Shown here one piece after another: positions 26,301-35,310 of a stretch of DNA of 50,876 nucleotides; within the stretch, counting starts at the first letter, position 1; every line of letters begins with the position of its first letter. Origin of the DNA: an uncultured Aquimarina sp. (GTDB lineage Bacteria; Bacteroidota; Bacteroidia; Flavobacteriales; Flavobacteriaceae); contig CANNCQ010000019.1 of assembly GCA_947503135.1 (NCBI GenBank), forward strand, positions 1 through 50,876. Reading direction: 5' to 3'. The position numbers were made by a program, and so were the translations under genes. The notes below the pieces were generated by a model that made no database searches, was not told the origin of the DNA, and was given only the letters and a program-made list of their open reading frames with translations.

Positions 26301-27572
26301 ATGAATATTTTAATTGTAGGTGCCGGAGGAAGAGAGCACACTTTTGCATACAAATTAGCACAAAGTAAGGAATGTGAAAAACTATTTGTAGCGCCTGGTA
26401 ATGCTGGTACAGCTAACATAGCAACCAATGTAAATATTGGTGTTACTGATTTTGATAAAATTAAGGAACTTGTTTTATCAGAAGCCATAAAAATGGTAGT
26501 TGTTGGCCCCGAAGTACCTTTGGTTGAAGGAATTTATGATTATTTCAAAAACGATTCTGAATTAAAAGAAGTTGCTGTTATCGGACCTTCTGCAGAAGCT
26601 GCACAACTAGAAGGTAGCAAAGAATATGCTAAAGAATTTTTAGTAAAACACAATATACCTACTGCTGCCTACCAAAGCTTTACTCCCGAAACTGTAAGCG
26701 AAGGGCAAGCTTTTTTGGAAACTCTAAAAGCTCCTTATGTACTAAAAGCTGATGGCCTTGCCGCCGGAAAAGGAGTGTTGATAATCGACAATTTAGAAGA
26801 AGCAAAAAAAGAGTTAGCCGAAATGCTTACCAATAATAAATTTGGTGAGGCGAGTAACAAAGTTGTTATTGAAGAATTTTTAGACGGCATAGAACTCAGC
26901 GTATTTGTACTTACCGATGGGAAAAACTACATCACACTACCTACTGCAAAAGATTACAAACGTATTGGCGAAGGAGATACGGGATTAAATACTGGCGGAA
27001 TGGGAGCCATATCCCCCGTGCCATTTGCCGACGACGCTTTTATGAATAAAATAGAAACTCAAGTTGTAAAACCAACAGTAGAGGGTATCATTAAAGATAA
27101 TTTAGATTATAAAGGATTTATATTTATAGGCCTTATAAAAGTAGATGGAGAACCTAAGGTTATAGAATACAACGTACGTATGGGTGACCCTGAAACTGAG
27201 GCAGTATTACCACGAGTTAACAATGATCTGCTTGATATGTTTAAACATGTCTCTAATCAAACCTTGGACAAAGTAGTTCTCGATTTAGATCCTAGAACCG
27301 CAGTGACAGTAATGACTGTTGCTGGTGGTTACCCTGAAGCTTACAACAAAGGCGACGAAATTACAGGTATAGATAATGTAGAAGACTCTATTGTTTTTCA
27401 AGCAGGAACAACACATAAAAGCGGAAAAATTGTAACTAATGGCGGGCGTGTACTTACAATAACTTCTTTTGGAGATAATTTTAAAGAAGCCTTAGCTGTT
27501 TCTTATAAAAACGTAAACAAAATTAACTTTAAAGGCATAAACTACCGTAACGATTTAGGGTTTGATTTATAA
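26301..27572 (+). CDS. purD: phosphoribosylamine--glycine ligase
   Basis: GAR synthetase (423 aa), the ATP-grasp enzyme joining phosphoribosylamine and glycine in step 2 of purine synthesis. Marks include MNILIVGAGGREHTFAYKL at the start and GPEVPLVEGIYD. The ATP-grasp loop KADGLAAGKGVLI, the GDTGLNTGGMGAISPVP block and NVRMGDPETEAVLPR are also present. Monocistronic, between two strong terminators. No purine riboswitch-like leader is seen in the short upstream region. Confidence 0.96.
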   Translation: MNILIVGAGGREHTFAYKLAQSKECEKLFVAPGNAGTANIATNVNIGVTDFDKIKELVLSEAIKMVVVGPEVPLVEGIYDYFKNDSELKEVAVIGPSAEAAQLEGSKEYAKEFLVKHNIPTAAYQSFTPETVSEGQAFLETLKAPYVLKADGLAAGKGVLIIDNLEEAKKELAEMLTNNKFGEASNKVVIEEFLDGIELSVFVLTDGKNYITLPTAKDYKRIGEGDTGLNTGGMGAISPVPFADDAFMNKIETQVVKPTVEGIIKDNLDYKGFIFIGLIKVDGEPKVIEYNVRMGDPETEAVLPRVNNDLLDMFKHVSNQTLDKVVLDLDPRTAVTVMTVAGGYPEAYNKGDEITGIDNVEDSIVFQAGTTHKSGKIVTNGGRVLTITSFGDNFKEALAVSYKNVNKINFKGINYRNDLGFDL

Positions 27573-27593
27573 TTTTTAATAATAACAACCTTC

Positions 27594-27634
27594 AAAAGAG
27601 CCGATTTCTTTATTGAAAATCGGCTCTTTTTTTG
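27594..27634 (+). terminator. terminator after purD
   Basis: Stem AAAAGAGCCGATTT / AAATCGGCTCTTTT followed by more T residues, 21 bp past the purD stop. The remaining roughly 330 bp to the next gene are very AT-rich; I see no ORF, RNA or consensus promoter there. Confidence 0.9.
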
Positions 27635-27967
27635 TTTTCACGATGCTTATTGATCTCTTTTTATGTAATGTATCTAACATAAAATAGATGTTTCAAAAAT
27701 CCTTTCTTCATTTATTTCACAATAAAATTAAAAAAAATTCATCTTAAAAAAATAAAATATAATATTTTAAAATATTGGTTTACAAATAGTTAATTGTAAA
27801 AATTAGGGTTCAAATTACCCACAACACCTATTAAAAAAAACTTTTTTAAAAAAAATTGTAAGTAGTTCAAAGCCTTTTGCACTATCAATTCATGAAAATT
27901 CAATGATTATTTTGAGCAGGCCTGCTAGTAATTATTCGTAACATAAAAACATTAAATTTTAAACAAG

Positions 27968-29374
27968 ATGAAAAACAAAAATTTATTACTAATAGGTTCA
28001 CTAGCAGCAAGTATGTTGTTTGTAAATTGTAGTGATGACGATGCTGCTCAACAATTAGGGAACAATCCTGACCCTACAGAAGATGTGCAAACAGCAACAG
28101 CCTTAGCTGAAGCTAATTTATTATTAAACAGCCTTCCTGAAGCGGTTCGTTATGACCCTGCTAGCCCTGCGTTAACTGCTGCTGAAGCAGCAGAAGCGAA
28201 TTTATTTATACCAAGTGTATTGGGACTTGACCACCGTACTTCAAGAAGTGAGGCTCCCGAAGGACCAACGGTAAGATTCCCGTTATTCCAAGGTTGGGAA
28301 ACTCCTGAAGGAGGAGAGCCTAGAGAATCCTACTACATAATCACGGAAACCTCAGATAGAGCACAAGCGGAAGCATTGGGAATTATATGGGCTCCAAGAA
28401 TGGCGGAGGCTATAGGAGGTAATGGTGTGCAAACATCAACTTGGACCGAAGATGGAAGACTAATTTTTGAAGGATCAGTAGACTTCTCTCCAACAAGATC
28501 TTTAACCCCTGGTGGAGCACCAGCCGTTGAAGCTGACGAAGAAAATAATATTAATGCTCGTGTTGAATTATTTAGTTTCCCCCCTGCAGCAGTAACTCCT
28601 GGAGCAGTAGCTGATGCACAATGGTCTTCGTATGTAGAATTACCTAGTGGTGTAGTTATTAATGCTCAGGTAATGGCAAATAGCACTGGTACACACGATA
28701 GAATACCTCACGGTAATGGTACTGATCAGGAAAACCCTGATAACTTAAACAACCCTAATTTAGACAGAGATGGTGGTGCTGTAGTACTTCAATTATTAGA
28801 TGGGTGGCATGACGGAAGGCCTTATTACTTCCATATTGTAACCGATACTTCTGCTGATGGACCAGCTGCAATTGAGTTAGGTGTTTTAGCACCAAGACTA
28901 GGTCAAATCCCAACTTTTGGATTATTCCCTGGGGGTGCAATGTTACCTTTTAGCCCAACAGCTAATGGAGTGCTACCTGAAGCAAATAACCCTGATGGAT
29001 TCCAAGGTTTAAACACACCTTCTTCTAGTCCTCGCCAAGTAAACGATCCTACAAATACATTCCCAATTGACCCAAGTAGTTCACAGTATTCACCAATGTG
29101 GGATGCACACATTACTGAGTTTACGGTACCTGCTGAAGATCGTGTTATCTTAAAAAGTTTTAATCAAATTAATGAATTGTTAACTGATGGTATTTTAATT
29201 CCTTTTAGAGGAAATAATGGAAACGGAAATGCCCCTGCCACTGATGATGGAGATAATGTTTTATCTACTGGTGCTAACAGGTTAACACCTACAGGAGCTA
29301 TTATTAACTGTCCAGTAATTTCACAACCAGGGCCAAACGGTATTGATAAAATATACGGTCAGCCAACGAATTAA
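27968..29374 (+). CDS. conserved surface lipoprotein of unknown function with internal duplication
   Basis: A 468-aa lipoprotein: signal MKNKNLLLIGSLAASMLFVN then Cys21-SDDD, the acidic surface-export signal. The mature part is rich in Pro, Ala, Gly and Asn. Two related blocks are seen: residues 103-147 (LFQGWETP...YYIITETSDRAQAEALGI...APRM) and 271-313 (LLDGWHDGRPYYFHIVTDTSADGPAAIELGV...APRL). A later SQYSPMWDAHITEF and AEDRVILKSFNQINELLTDG complete the pattern. It resembles a conserved family of unknown function (possibly DUF7482; tentative). Flanked by terminators, so it is a single-gene transcript. Confidence 0.75.
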   Translation: MKNKNLLLIGSLAASMLFVNCSDDDAAQQLGNNPDPTEDVQTATALAEANLLLNSLPEAVRYDPASPALTAAEAAEANLFIPSVLGLDHRTSRSEAPEGPTVRFPLFQGWETPEGGEPRESYYIITETSDRAQAEALGIIWAPRMAEAIGGNGVQTSTWTEDGRLIFEGSVDFSPTRSLTPGGAPAVEADEENNINARVELFSFPPAAVTPGAVADAQWSSYVELPSGVVINAQVMANSTGTHDRIPHGNGTDQENPDNLNNPNLDRDGGAVVLQLLDGWHDGRPYYFHIVTDTSADGPAAIELGVLAPRLGQIPTFGLFPGGAMLPFSPTANGVLPEANNPDGFQGLNTPSSSPRQVNDPTNTFPIDPSSSQYSPMWDAHITEFTVPAEDRVILKSFNQINELLTDGILIPFRGNNGNGNAPATDDGDNVLSTGANRLTPTGAIINCPVISQPGPNGIDKIYGQPTN

Positions 29375-29412
29375 TAAATTAGTGTTTAGTGATTCTATTT
29401 AAGTTTGTTGTT

Positions 29413-29450
29413 AAATGCTCTTATTTCTTTTAGAAATAGGAGCATTTTCA
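29413..29450 (+). terminator. hairpin terminator 1 after the 27968 lipoprotein gene
   Basis: 16-bp stem with one G-T pair (AAATGCTCTTATTTCT / AGAAATAGGAGCATTT), about 40 bp past the stop, ending in T residues. Confidence 0.65.
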
Positions 29451-29472
29451 ATTAGCGCCAAATAATTTTCAC

Positions 29473-29513
29473 CAAAAAAAAGCCCCAACTAAAATAGTTG
29501 GGGCTTTTTTTAT
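29473..29513. terminator. bidirectional terminator between convergent genes
   Basis: Stem AAAAAGCCCCAACTA / TAGTTGGGGCTTTTT with A and T tracts. It serves the lipoprotein gene (+) and the small membrane protein gene ending at 29529 (-). Confidence 0.88.
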
Positions 29514-29528
29514 AGTATTTAACTAAGG

Positions 29529-29771
29529 CTATTGCTTGTCTTCTGCTAAAAATGAGTGAGATACTACATATCTTTTTTCTTCATTATTATCATTATGCTT
29601 TTTTAATTGCAACATCCAATATACAAATGCAGCCATTCCTATAAACATAAACAACCAGTTAAAAACACTTGCTGCCCACCAATTTTCTAACTCTAATTCT
29701 CTTAATATGTTCATTGGAGCAAATGCAACTTCTTCAAATAAAAATTGAACTCCGTCTAATAACTTCTTCAT
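29529..29771 (-). CDS. small membrane protein (DUF6341-like)
   Basis: An 80-aa protein read from MKKLLDGVQFLFEEV. The frame opens 14 codons earlier (29813), but that extension is not family-like. It has an amphipathic start, the aromatic motif ELENWWAASVFNWLFMF, one clear membrane segment at about 36-56 (MFIGMAAFVYWMLQL) and a charged tail with KKHNDNNEEKR. It resembles a short conserved flavobacterial family (I believe DUF6341), function unknown. Divergent from the DUF4254 gene. Confidence 0.72.
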   Translation of the reverse strand: MKKLLDGVQFLFEEVAFAPMNILRELELENWWAASVFNWLFMFIGMAAFVYWMLQLKKHNDNNEEKRYVVSHSFLAEDKQ

Positions 29772-29849
29772 AATACCAAAAAGGTTTAATTCTACAACAA
29801 AAATAAGAAACACAAAACGCTTTCACAACTTCGAAATGTCTAAAAACTT

Positions 29850-29857
29850 TATATTTG
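29850..29857 (+). promoter_or_regulatory. -7 element for the DUF4254 gene
   Basis: TATATTTGCC, a perfect TAnnTTTG element 17 bp before the ATG at 29875. Confidence 0.5.
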
Positions 29858-29874
29858 CCATAAATACATGAAAA

Positions 29875-30483
29875 ATGATTACTGAAAACGCTAATAAGAT
29901 ATTTCAAGAAGTTATAAGTCACTACCATATTAAAGACGATGTGGCTCAAGATTTTTCGAATCCCTACCAAAGCGAAGACGACTTATTGTCGCATTTACTC
30001 TATAAAAAATGCTGGATTGATACCGTACAATGGCATTATGAAGATATTATTCGTGATCCTCAAATTGACCCTGTAGCTGCATTAACACTAAAACGTAAAA
30101 TTGATGCCTCAAACCAAGAGCGTACCGATATGGTGGAATATTTAGACAGCTACTTTTTAGAATTATACAAAAATGTAGACGCTAAGCCTGGAGCTAGAAT
30201 TAATTCAGAAAGCCCAGCTTGGGCATTTGATAGGCTTTCTATTTTGGCTTTAAAAATTTATCACATGAACGAAGAAGCTACTCGCACCGATGCCGATGAT
30301 AACCACAGAGAAGCTTGCCAGAAAAAACTAGATATTCTTTTAGAACAACGAGTAGACTTATCTACCGCCATCGATCAATTATTGGAAGATATAAAAAATG
30401 GTGAAAAATACATGAAAGTGTATAAGCAAATGAAGATGTACAATGATGATGAGCTTAACCCTGTGTTGAGAGCACAAAAGTAA
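29875..30483 (+). CDS. DUF4254 family protein
   Basis: A 202-aa soluble, mostly helical protein of the Bacteroidota DUF4254 family. Visible markers are the N-terminal CWIDTVQWHYEDIIRDP and LTLKRKIDASNQERTDMVEYLD segments, the middle PAWAFDRLSILALKIYHM segment and an Asp/Glu-rich helical C-terminal part. Function unknown. It is followed by a GT9 glycosyltransferase gene on the same strand, a frequent neighbour, which hints at a link with cell-envelope glycan synthesis. An in-frame upstream ATG is absent. Confidence 0.85.
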   Translation: MITENANKIFQEVISHYHIKDDVAQDFSNPYQSEDDLLSHLLYKKCWIDTVQWHYEDIIRDPQIDPVAALTLKRKIDASNQERTDMVEYLDSYFLELYKNVDAKPGARINSESPAWAFDRLSILALKIYHMNEEATRTDADDNHREACQKKLDILLEQRVDLSTAIDQLLEDIKNGEKYMKVYKQMKMYNDDELNPVLRAQK

Positions 30484-30564
30484 ATTCCTTCGTTTTTTGG
30501 ATTGGTAGTTATAAATACAATCTCATCAATCCAAAAAACTTTTATTGTTTTTCAACGAGCTGTG

Positions 30565-31608
30565 ATGCCCAAAAAAATAAAGCACTTATTAGTTATTAGA
30601 ACATCTGCTATGGGCGATGTTGCCATTGCTGCCCCTATTTTACTAGCATTTAGAAAGGCCTATCCAACCATAAAAATAACACTCCTTACCAATACTTTTT
30701 TTTCTCCCATATTCGAACAGATTTCAAATTTAACAGTTAAATCTTTTGAAACTAAAGAAAAACATAAAGGGGTTTTTGGAATTCGAAAATTAGCTCAAGA
30801 GTTAAAATTGATGAATGTAGATGCCGTTGCAGACTTACATGGAGTTTTGAGAACACATCTGTTAAAAAAATTCTTTCTTTTTAACAACATTCCTTTTATT
30901 CAAATTAACAAAGGAAGAGCTGAAAAAAAGGCGCTTACCAGCTGGGAAAATAAAACTTTCAAACCTTTAAAAACTTCTCATCAACGGTATAGTGATGTTT
31001 TTGAAAAACTAGGCTTCAAACTAAATCTTGAAGTATCTTCCTCGCTATTAAAAAAAGAAAAAATAACAACGAAAACTCAAGATTTAATTGGCTTTGACAC
31101 TAAAAAGTGGATAGGAATTGCTCCCTTTGCGCAGCATAAAGGAAAAATTTATTCCCTTGAAAAATTAACTGCAATAATTGAAGAATTAGATCAAAGTGAT
31201 AATTATAAAATTGTTTTATTCGGTGGGGGGAAAAACGAAATTGAATTACTCTCGGGAATAGAAAGTAAATTTAACAATGTACTATCGATTGCAGGAAAAC
31301 TATCTTTTAAAGAAGAATTAAAGCTTATCTCTAATTTAGACGTAATGGTTTCTATGGATAGTGGCAACGGACATTTAGCTGCCATGTATGGCATCCCTGT
31401 AATTACAATCTGGGGAGTTACTCATCCTTATGCTGGCTTTACACCTTATAATCAACCTTTTTCAAACAGTCTCATTCCCGATTTACAAATTTATCCGCAA
31501 ATACCAACATCTATTTATGGAAATAAATATCCTAAAGGCTACGACCAAGCTATAAATAGTATTTCTAGTCAAACTATTCTAAAAAAAATCAATGAAATTA
31601 CTCAATAG
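30565..31608 (+). CDS. glycosyltransferase family 9 (heptosyltransferase-like)
   Basis: A GT9 enzyme (347 aa from the ATG at 30565; the frame opens at 30502 but the extra 21 residues precede the family start KKIKHLLVIRTSAMGDVAIA). This N-terminal motif is the acceptor-side signature of ADP-heptose:LPS heptosyltransferases. The C-terminal donor domain shows WIGIAPFAQHKGKIYSLE, ISNLDVMVSMDSGNGHLAAM and GIPVITIWGVTHP. The likely role is addition of a core sugar to LPS at the inner membrane. The true donor sugar is unknown. Follows DUF4254 after 81 bp. Confidence 0.88.
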   Translation: MPKKIKHLLVIRTSAMGDVAIAAPILLAFRKAYPTIKITLLTNTFFSPIFEQISNLTVKSFETKEKHKGVFGIRKLAQELKLMNVDAVADLHGVLRTHLLKKFFLFNNIPFIQINKGRAEKKALTSWENKTFKPLKTSHQRYSDVFEKLGFKLNLEVSSSLLKKEKITTKTQDLIGFDTKKWIGIAPFAQHKGKIYSLEKLTAIIEELDQSDNYKIVLFGGGKNEIELLSGIESKFNNVLSIAGKLSFKEELKLISNLDVMVSMDSGNGHLAAMYGIPVITIWGVTHPYAGFTPYNQPFSNSLIPDLQIYPQIPTSIYGNKYPKGYDQAINSISSQTILKKINEITQ

Positions 31609-31792
31609 GAATTATTAATTCAAATTAAAAAAACATTTTTAACAGTCACATTAATAGAATACTACAAAAATTAAATCAAAAAACTAGTTGCCATATTTCT
31701 CTAAATAAAATAATATTAGCCTTCAAAAAGAATTAATATTTAATTTTACCGCAACGAATCTCCTTAATCAATTACATAATTAATATTTTTTA

Positions 31793-31969
31793 TATATTTG
31801 TAGTGATATTTTTATAATCTTTCAGGAAAACTAACACTATATCGTTTTAATAATTATTGCTCAAACAAAATTTAAAACGAACAACAACAACTGAGAGTAT
31901 AATTATATTGAGTCGAAAATAACAACTAACTTTTCGTTGTAAAGCCGATTTTATTAATCGGCTTTACTA
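31793..31969 (+). ncRNA. possible small RNA or structured intergenic transcript
   Basis: The 345-bp gap 31609-31953 has no ORF. It contains TATATTTG (31793-31800), a long-range pair TCGTTTTAA / TTAAAACGA (about 31843-31880), and a stem AAAGCCGATT / AATCGGCTTT (about 31940-31966) near the plsC stop that could end such a transcript or plsC itself. No -33 TTG and no match to a known RNA family was recognised. Speculative. Confidence 0.2.
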
Positions 31970-32697
31970 TTTCCAAGAAGTTTTTCTAATATTTTATTTC
32001 TAACATTAACTTTTAAATCATTTTTATTTTCTAAAGTTAGAGATAATGTTGGCATTACATCTAAAATATAACTTCTTACCCGACCTATACTACCGCTAAA
32101 AAAGGTATATGAAAATCGTTTTTTATGATCTGGAAAAACCAAAGGAACAATAGGGAGTTTATGATTGATCGCTAACCTAAAAGCGCCATCTTTAAATTCA
32201 TCCAAAATTACAGATTCATTTGGCACCCCTCCTTCAGGAAAAATACAAATACTATAACCCAAACTAATTTTTCGACTGGCTTGTGTAAAAACTTCTTTTC
32301 TACTTTTAGGGCTACTTCTATCTACAACAATACACGTTTTCTTATAAAAAAAACCAAACACAGGTATTTTAGTAAGCTCCTTTTTTCCCACAAAAACAAA
32401 AGGATTTTTAACGGTATACAACATTAACATAATATCTAACATCGAGGTATGATTGGCTACAAACATAAAAGATTGCTTAGGAACATTAAAAGTGCCATTT
32501 TTGCGGATCGGAATAAAACCCGCACCATACATCACAAAGGTGGCCCATAAACGAGCCCATTTAAAAAAATAACCATACCAAGTTTCTTTAGATACTAAAA
32601 CAAGTAATAATGGAAAGCAAATAATTATGGGTAATGCCATAAGGATGTAAAACCAAATTCGTAATCCTAAGTGACCAATATTTTTTATAAATTTCAT
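31954..32697 (-). CDS. plsC: 1-acyl-sn-glycerol-3-phosphate acyltransferase
   Basis: A 247-aa PlsC-type acyltransferase that adds the second acyl chain to lysophosphatidate, giving phosphatidate. N-terminal hydrophobic segments (about 10-37 and 50-62) anchor it to the inner membrane. The catalytic HX4D motif is NHTSMLD (His83, Asp88). FPEGG is the phosphate-binding motif and LPIVPLVF the following conserved block. Divergent from the ketosynthase gene with only 21 bp between the starts. The hairpin near 31940-31966 could terminate its transcript. Other acyltransferases of the family cannot be excluded, for example ornithine-lipid enzymes. Confidence 0.88.
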   Translation of the reverse strand: MKFIKNIGHLGLRIWFYILMALPIIICFPLLLVLVSKETWYGYFFKWARLWATFVMYGAGFIPIRKNGTFNVPKQSFMFVANHTSMLDIMLMLYTVKNPFVFVGKKELTKIPVFGFFYKKTCIVVDRSSPKSRKEVFTQASRKISLGYSICIFPEGGVPNESVILDEFKDGAFRLAINHKLPIVPLVFPDHKKRFSYTFFSGSIGRVRSYILDVMPTLSLTLENKNDLKVNVRNKILEKLLGNSKAD

Positions 32698-32718
32698 AAA
32701 AATTGATTTAACTTATCA

Positions 32719-33888
32719 ATGAAAACACCAATTTCCATAACAAGTTTTGCTTCCATTTCTGCTTTAGGCAATAATGCTAAAGAGGTTTGGAATTCTTATT
32801 TAAATATAAATAAACATTCTATAACTTTAGAAGACTTTTCAGGATTGGCCACCCCCATTTCAAAACTACAATCACAAGGGGATAAAAGCTTGCTCGATTT
32901 AAAAAATAACGATGCACATTATAAAAACTTAGATCGCTCTGTTTTAATGGGAATTTTAGTTGCCAAACAAGCATTTAGTGCATCAAAATGGACTTTCAAC
33001 GATCATTTTGGGATTAATATGGGAAGTTCTCGCGGAGCTACAGCATTGTTTGAAAAATACCACAGTGAATTTATTAGTACTGGAAAAACAAGCACTTTAA
33101 GCTCGCCTACAACTACTTTAGGAAACATTTCTTCGTGGATAGCGCATGAATTACAGAGTAAAGGTCCTGAGATTAGCCATTCTATTACCTGCTCTACTGC
33201 CCTACATTCTTTTTTAAACGGTGTGGCTTGGATTAATTCTGGCTTGACCAATAAATTTATTGTTGGCGGTGCCGAAGCCCCTTTAACCCCTTTTACCGTT
33301 GCCCAAATGAGGGCTCTAAAAATTTATTCCACTCAAACAGAGGCTCCCTACCCTTGCCGAACATTGGATTTTGAAAAACAACGAAATCAAATGTTTTTAG
33401 GAGAGGGCGCGGCTGTATTTTGTTTGGAAGGTGGTATTTCTAAAAATGCAAAAGCACTAATTACCGGTATTGGTTATGGTACCGAAGTTTTGAAACATAA
33501 TATTTCAATATCGACAAATGCCGATTGCTTCCAAACTTCTATGAAAATGGCTATAGCCAAAACTCCGCTTACTGAAATTGATGCTATTGTAATGCATGCA
33601 CCCGGAACCATTAAAGGCGACACCTCGGAATACAATGCCATTTCAAAAATTTTTGGTACAAAACTCCCTTTATTAACTTCTAACAAATGGAAAATTGGAC
33701 ATAGTTTTGGTGCCAGTGGAGCACTAAGTATGGAGCTTGCCATTTTAATGCTAGTACATCAAAAATTTATCCCTGTTCCTTTTCTAAAAAATAATATTAA
33801 AAATAAACCTTTAAAAACCATTTTGGTAAACGCAGTAGGCTTTGGAGGTAATGCGGTTACTGTAAAAATACAAAGCCCTAGCTTTTAG
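32719..33888 (+). CDS. beta-ketoacyl synthase family protein (KAS I/II-like)
   Basis: A 389-aa thiolase-fold condensing enzyme, shorter than FabF (about 410). The active-site cysteine is Cys158 in HSITCSTALHSFLNG. The first histidine is in VMHAPGTIKGD (His293, where FabF has HGTGT). The second is in WKIGHSFGASGALSMEL (His328, with Lys325 nearby). All three catalytic residues are therefore present, with HAPGT replacing the common HGTGT. It sits between plsC (divergent) and bioB (139 bp downstream, same strand). The role is unknown: a special fatty acid, a polyene or pimeloyl chain building are possible (inference). Confidence 0.83.
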   Translation: MKTPISITSFASISALGNNAKEVWNSYLNINKHSITLEDFSGLATPISKLQSQGDKSLLDLKNNDAHYKNLDRSVLMGILVAKQAFSASKWTFNDHFGINMGSSRGATALFEKYHSEFISTGKTSTLSSPTTTLGNISSWIAHELQSKGPEISHSITCSTALHSFLNGVAWINSGLTNKFIVGGAEAPLTPFTVAQMRALKIYSTQTEAPYPCRTLDFEKQRNQMFLGEGAAVFCLEGGISKNAKALITGIGYGTEVLKHNISISTNADCFQTSMKMAIAKTPLTEIDAIVMHAPGTIKGDTSEYNAISKIFGTKLPLLTSNKWKIGHSFGASGALSMELAILMLVHQKFIPVPFLKNNIKNKPLKTILVNAVGFGGNAVTVKIQSPSF

Positions 33889-33967
33889 CTATTTTTTACA
33901 CGTTTAAAAATTGAAATTTCCACAGATTAAAACAGCAAAAATCGAATTACTCAATGTATTATCCATA

Positions 33968-34001
33968 TTGGATTAAAACGTATAAATTTTCACTATTTTT
34001 G
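33968..34001 (+). promoter_or_regulatory. possible bioB promoter
   Basis: TTG (33968-33970), a 23-nt spacer and TATTTTTG (33994-34001) lie 26 bp before the bioB ATG. The spacing is at the upper limit of what is usual. No obvious BirA/BioR-type palindrome is seen. Confidence 0.4.
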
Positions 34002-34026
34002 GTTTTATATTCAATTTGAAAGAAAG

Positions 34027-35097
34027 ATGAGACACGATTGGACGAAAGAAGAAATTCTTGAAATTTACAATAAGCCATTAATGGATTTGTTATATGAAGC
34101 TTCTACAATTCATAGAAAATCTCACGATCCAAATACGGTACAAGTTTCCACATTACTATCCATTAAAACAGGCGGTTGTCCAGAAGATTGTGGATATTGC
34201 CCACAAGCGGCACGTTACCATACCGATGTTGAAGGAAACGATTTAATGAGTGTGCAGCAAGTAAAAGCACAAGCACTGCGTGCTAAATCATCGGGAAGCT
34301 CTCGCGTATGTATGGGTGCGGCTTGGAGAAATGTAAAAGATGGTCCTGAGTTTGATAATGTGCTAGAAATGGTCCGTACCATTAACAAACTAGATATGGA
34401 AGTGTGTTGTACTTTAGGTATGATTACCGAAAACCAAGCACAACGTTTGGCCGAAGCAGGCTTGTATGCTTACAACCACAATTTAGATACTAGTGAAGAT
34501 TATTACAAAGATGTAATTTCTACAAGAGCTTTTCAAGATAGATTAGATACTATTGGTAATGTTCGAAAAACGAATGTAACCGTTTGTAGCGGAGGTATTA
34601 TTGGAATGGGAGAAGCTATTGAAGACAGAGCTGGTATGTTAGTGGCTTTAGCTAGTTTAAGCCCGCAACCCGAATCTGTTCCCATTAATGCATTGGTACC
34701 TGTAGAAGGTACACCAATGGAAGAAATACAACCTATTTCTATTTGGGAAATGATACGAATGGTAGCTACTACACGTATTGTGATGCCAGAAACACAAGTG
34801 CGATTATCGGCAGGAAGAACTCAAATGTCGCGCGAAGGACAAGCCATGTGCTTTTTTGCAGGTGCAAATTCTATTTTTGCAGGCGATAAGCTACTTACTA
34901 CTCCAAACCCAGATGTAAATGAGGATATGGAAATGTTTAAAATGCTTGGTTTAAATCCGCAAAAACCATTTACAAAAAAATCACAGCCTAAAACTGTAGA
35001 AGCCGAAAATTCTAACTTTGAATCTTTAGGTGAAAAACCAAAATGGACTAGGCCTGAGCATACTATTGAGCGTAACTTGGAAGCTCAAAAAAAATAA
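34027..35097 (+). CDS. bioB: biotin synthase
   Basis: Radical-SAM biotin synthase (356 aa), which inserts sulfur into dethiobiotin. The radical-SAM cluster motif CPEDCGYC (Cys51, Cys55, Cys58) is clear. KTGGCPEDCGYCPQAARYH, SGSSRVCMGAAWRNVKDGP and VRLSAGRTQMSREGQAMCFFAGANSIF are family blocks. The Lys/Glu-rich C-terminal 40 residues are a common extension in Bacteroidota. No other bio genes are in the window. The product is needed by AccB encoded earlier in the window. Confidence 0.96.
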   Translation: MRHDWTKEEILEIYNKPLMDLLYEASTIHRKSHDPNTVQVSTLLSIKTGGCPEDCGYCPQAARYHTDVEGNDLMSVQQVKAQALRAKSSGSSRVCMGAAWRNVKDGPEFDNVLEMVRTINKLDMEVCCTLGMITENQAQRLAEAGLYAYNHNLDTSEDYYKDVISTRAFQDRLDTIGNVRKTNVTVCSGGIIGMGEAIEDRAGMLVALASLSPQPESVPINALVPVEGTPMEEIQPISIWEMIRMVATTRIVMPETQVRLSAGRTQMSREGQAMCFFAGANSIFAGDKLLTTPNPDVNEDMEMFKMLGLNPQKPFTKKSQPKTVEAENSNFESLGEKPKWTRPEHTIERNLEAQKK

Positions 35098-35121
35098 CCT
35101 TTTCTTACCAAAAGCCTTAAT

Positions 35122-35173
35122 AAAAAACGGTCTCAAAAAGTGATAAGTATATCACTTTTTGAGACCGTTTTTT
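35122..35173 (+). terminator. terminator after bioB
   Basis: Two perfect 23-bp arms (35122-35144 and 35151-35173) with loop AAGTAT, core ACGGTCTCAAAAAGTG, ending in a run of T. Confidence 0.9.
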
Positions 35174-35251
35174 GCACCCTACGTGGTGTTAAAGACTTAG
35201 CGACTAGAAAAATATTTACACAAAACAAATTGCCCAGCCCTATTTATGCAC

Positions 35252-35289
35252 AAAAAAGGTCGTTTAAAAAATTTAAACGACCTTTTTTT
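35252..35289. terminator. bidirectional terminator between bioB and the LRR gene
   Basis: Stem AAAAAAGGTCGTTTAAA / TTTAAACGACCTTTTTT with loop AAA. It lies just past the stop of the minus-strand LRR gene (35311) and also faces bioB. Confidence 0.85.
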
Positions 35290-35310
35290 GTAATTGAATT
35301 TTACATAAAA

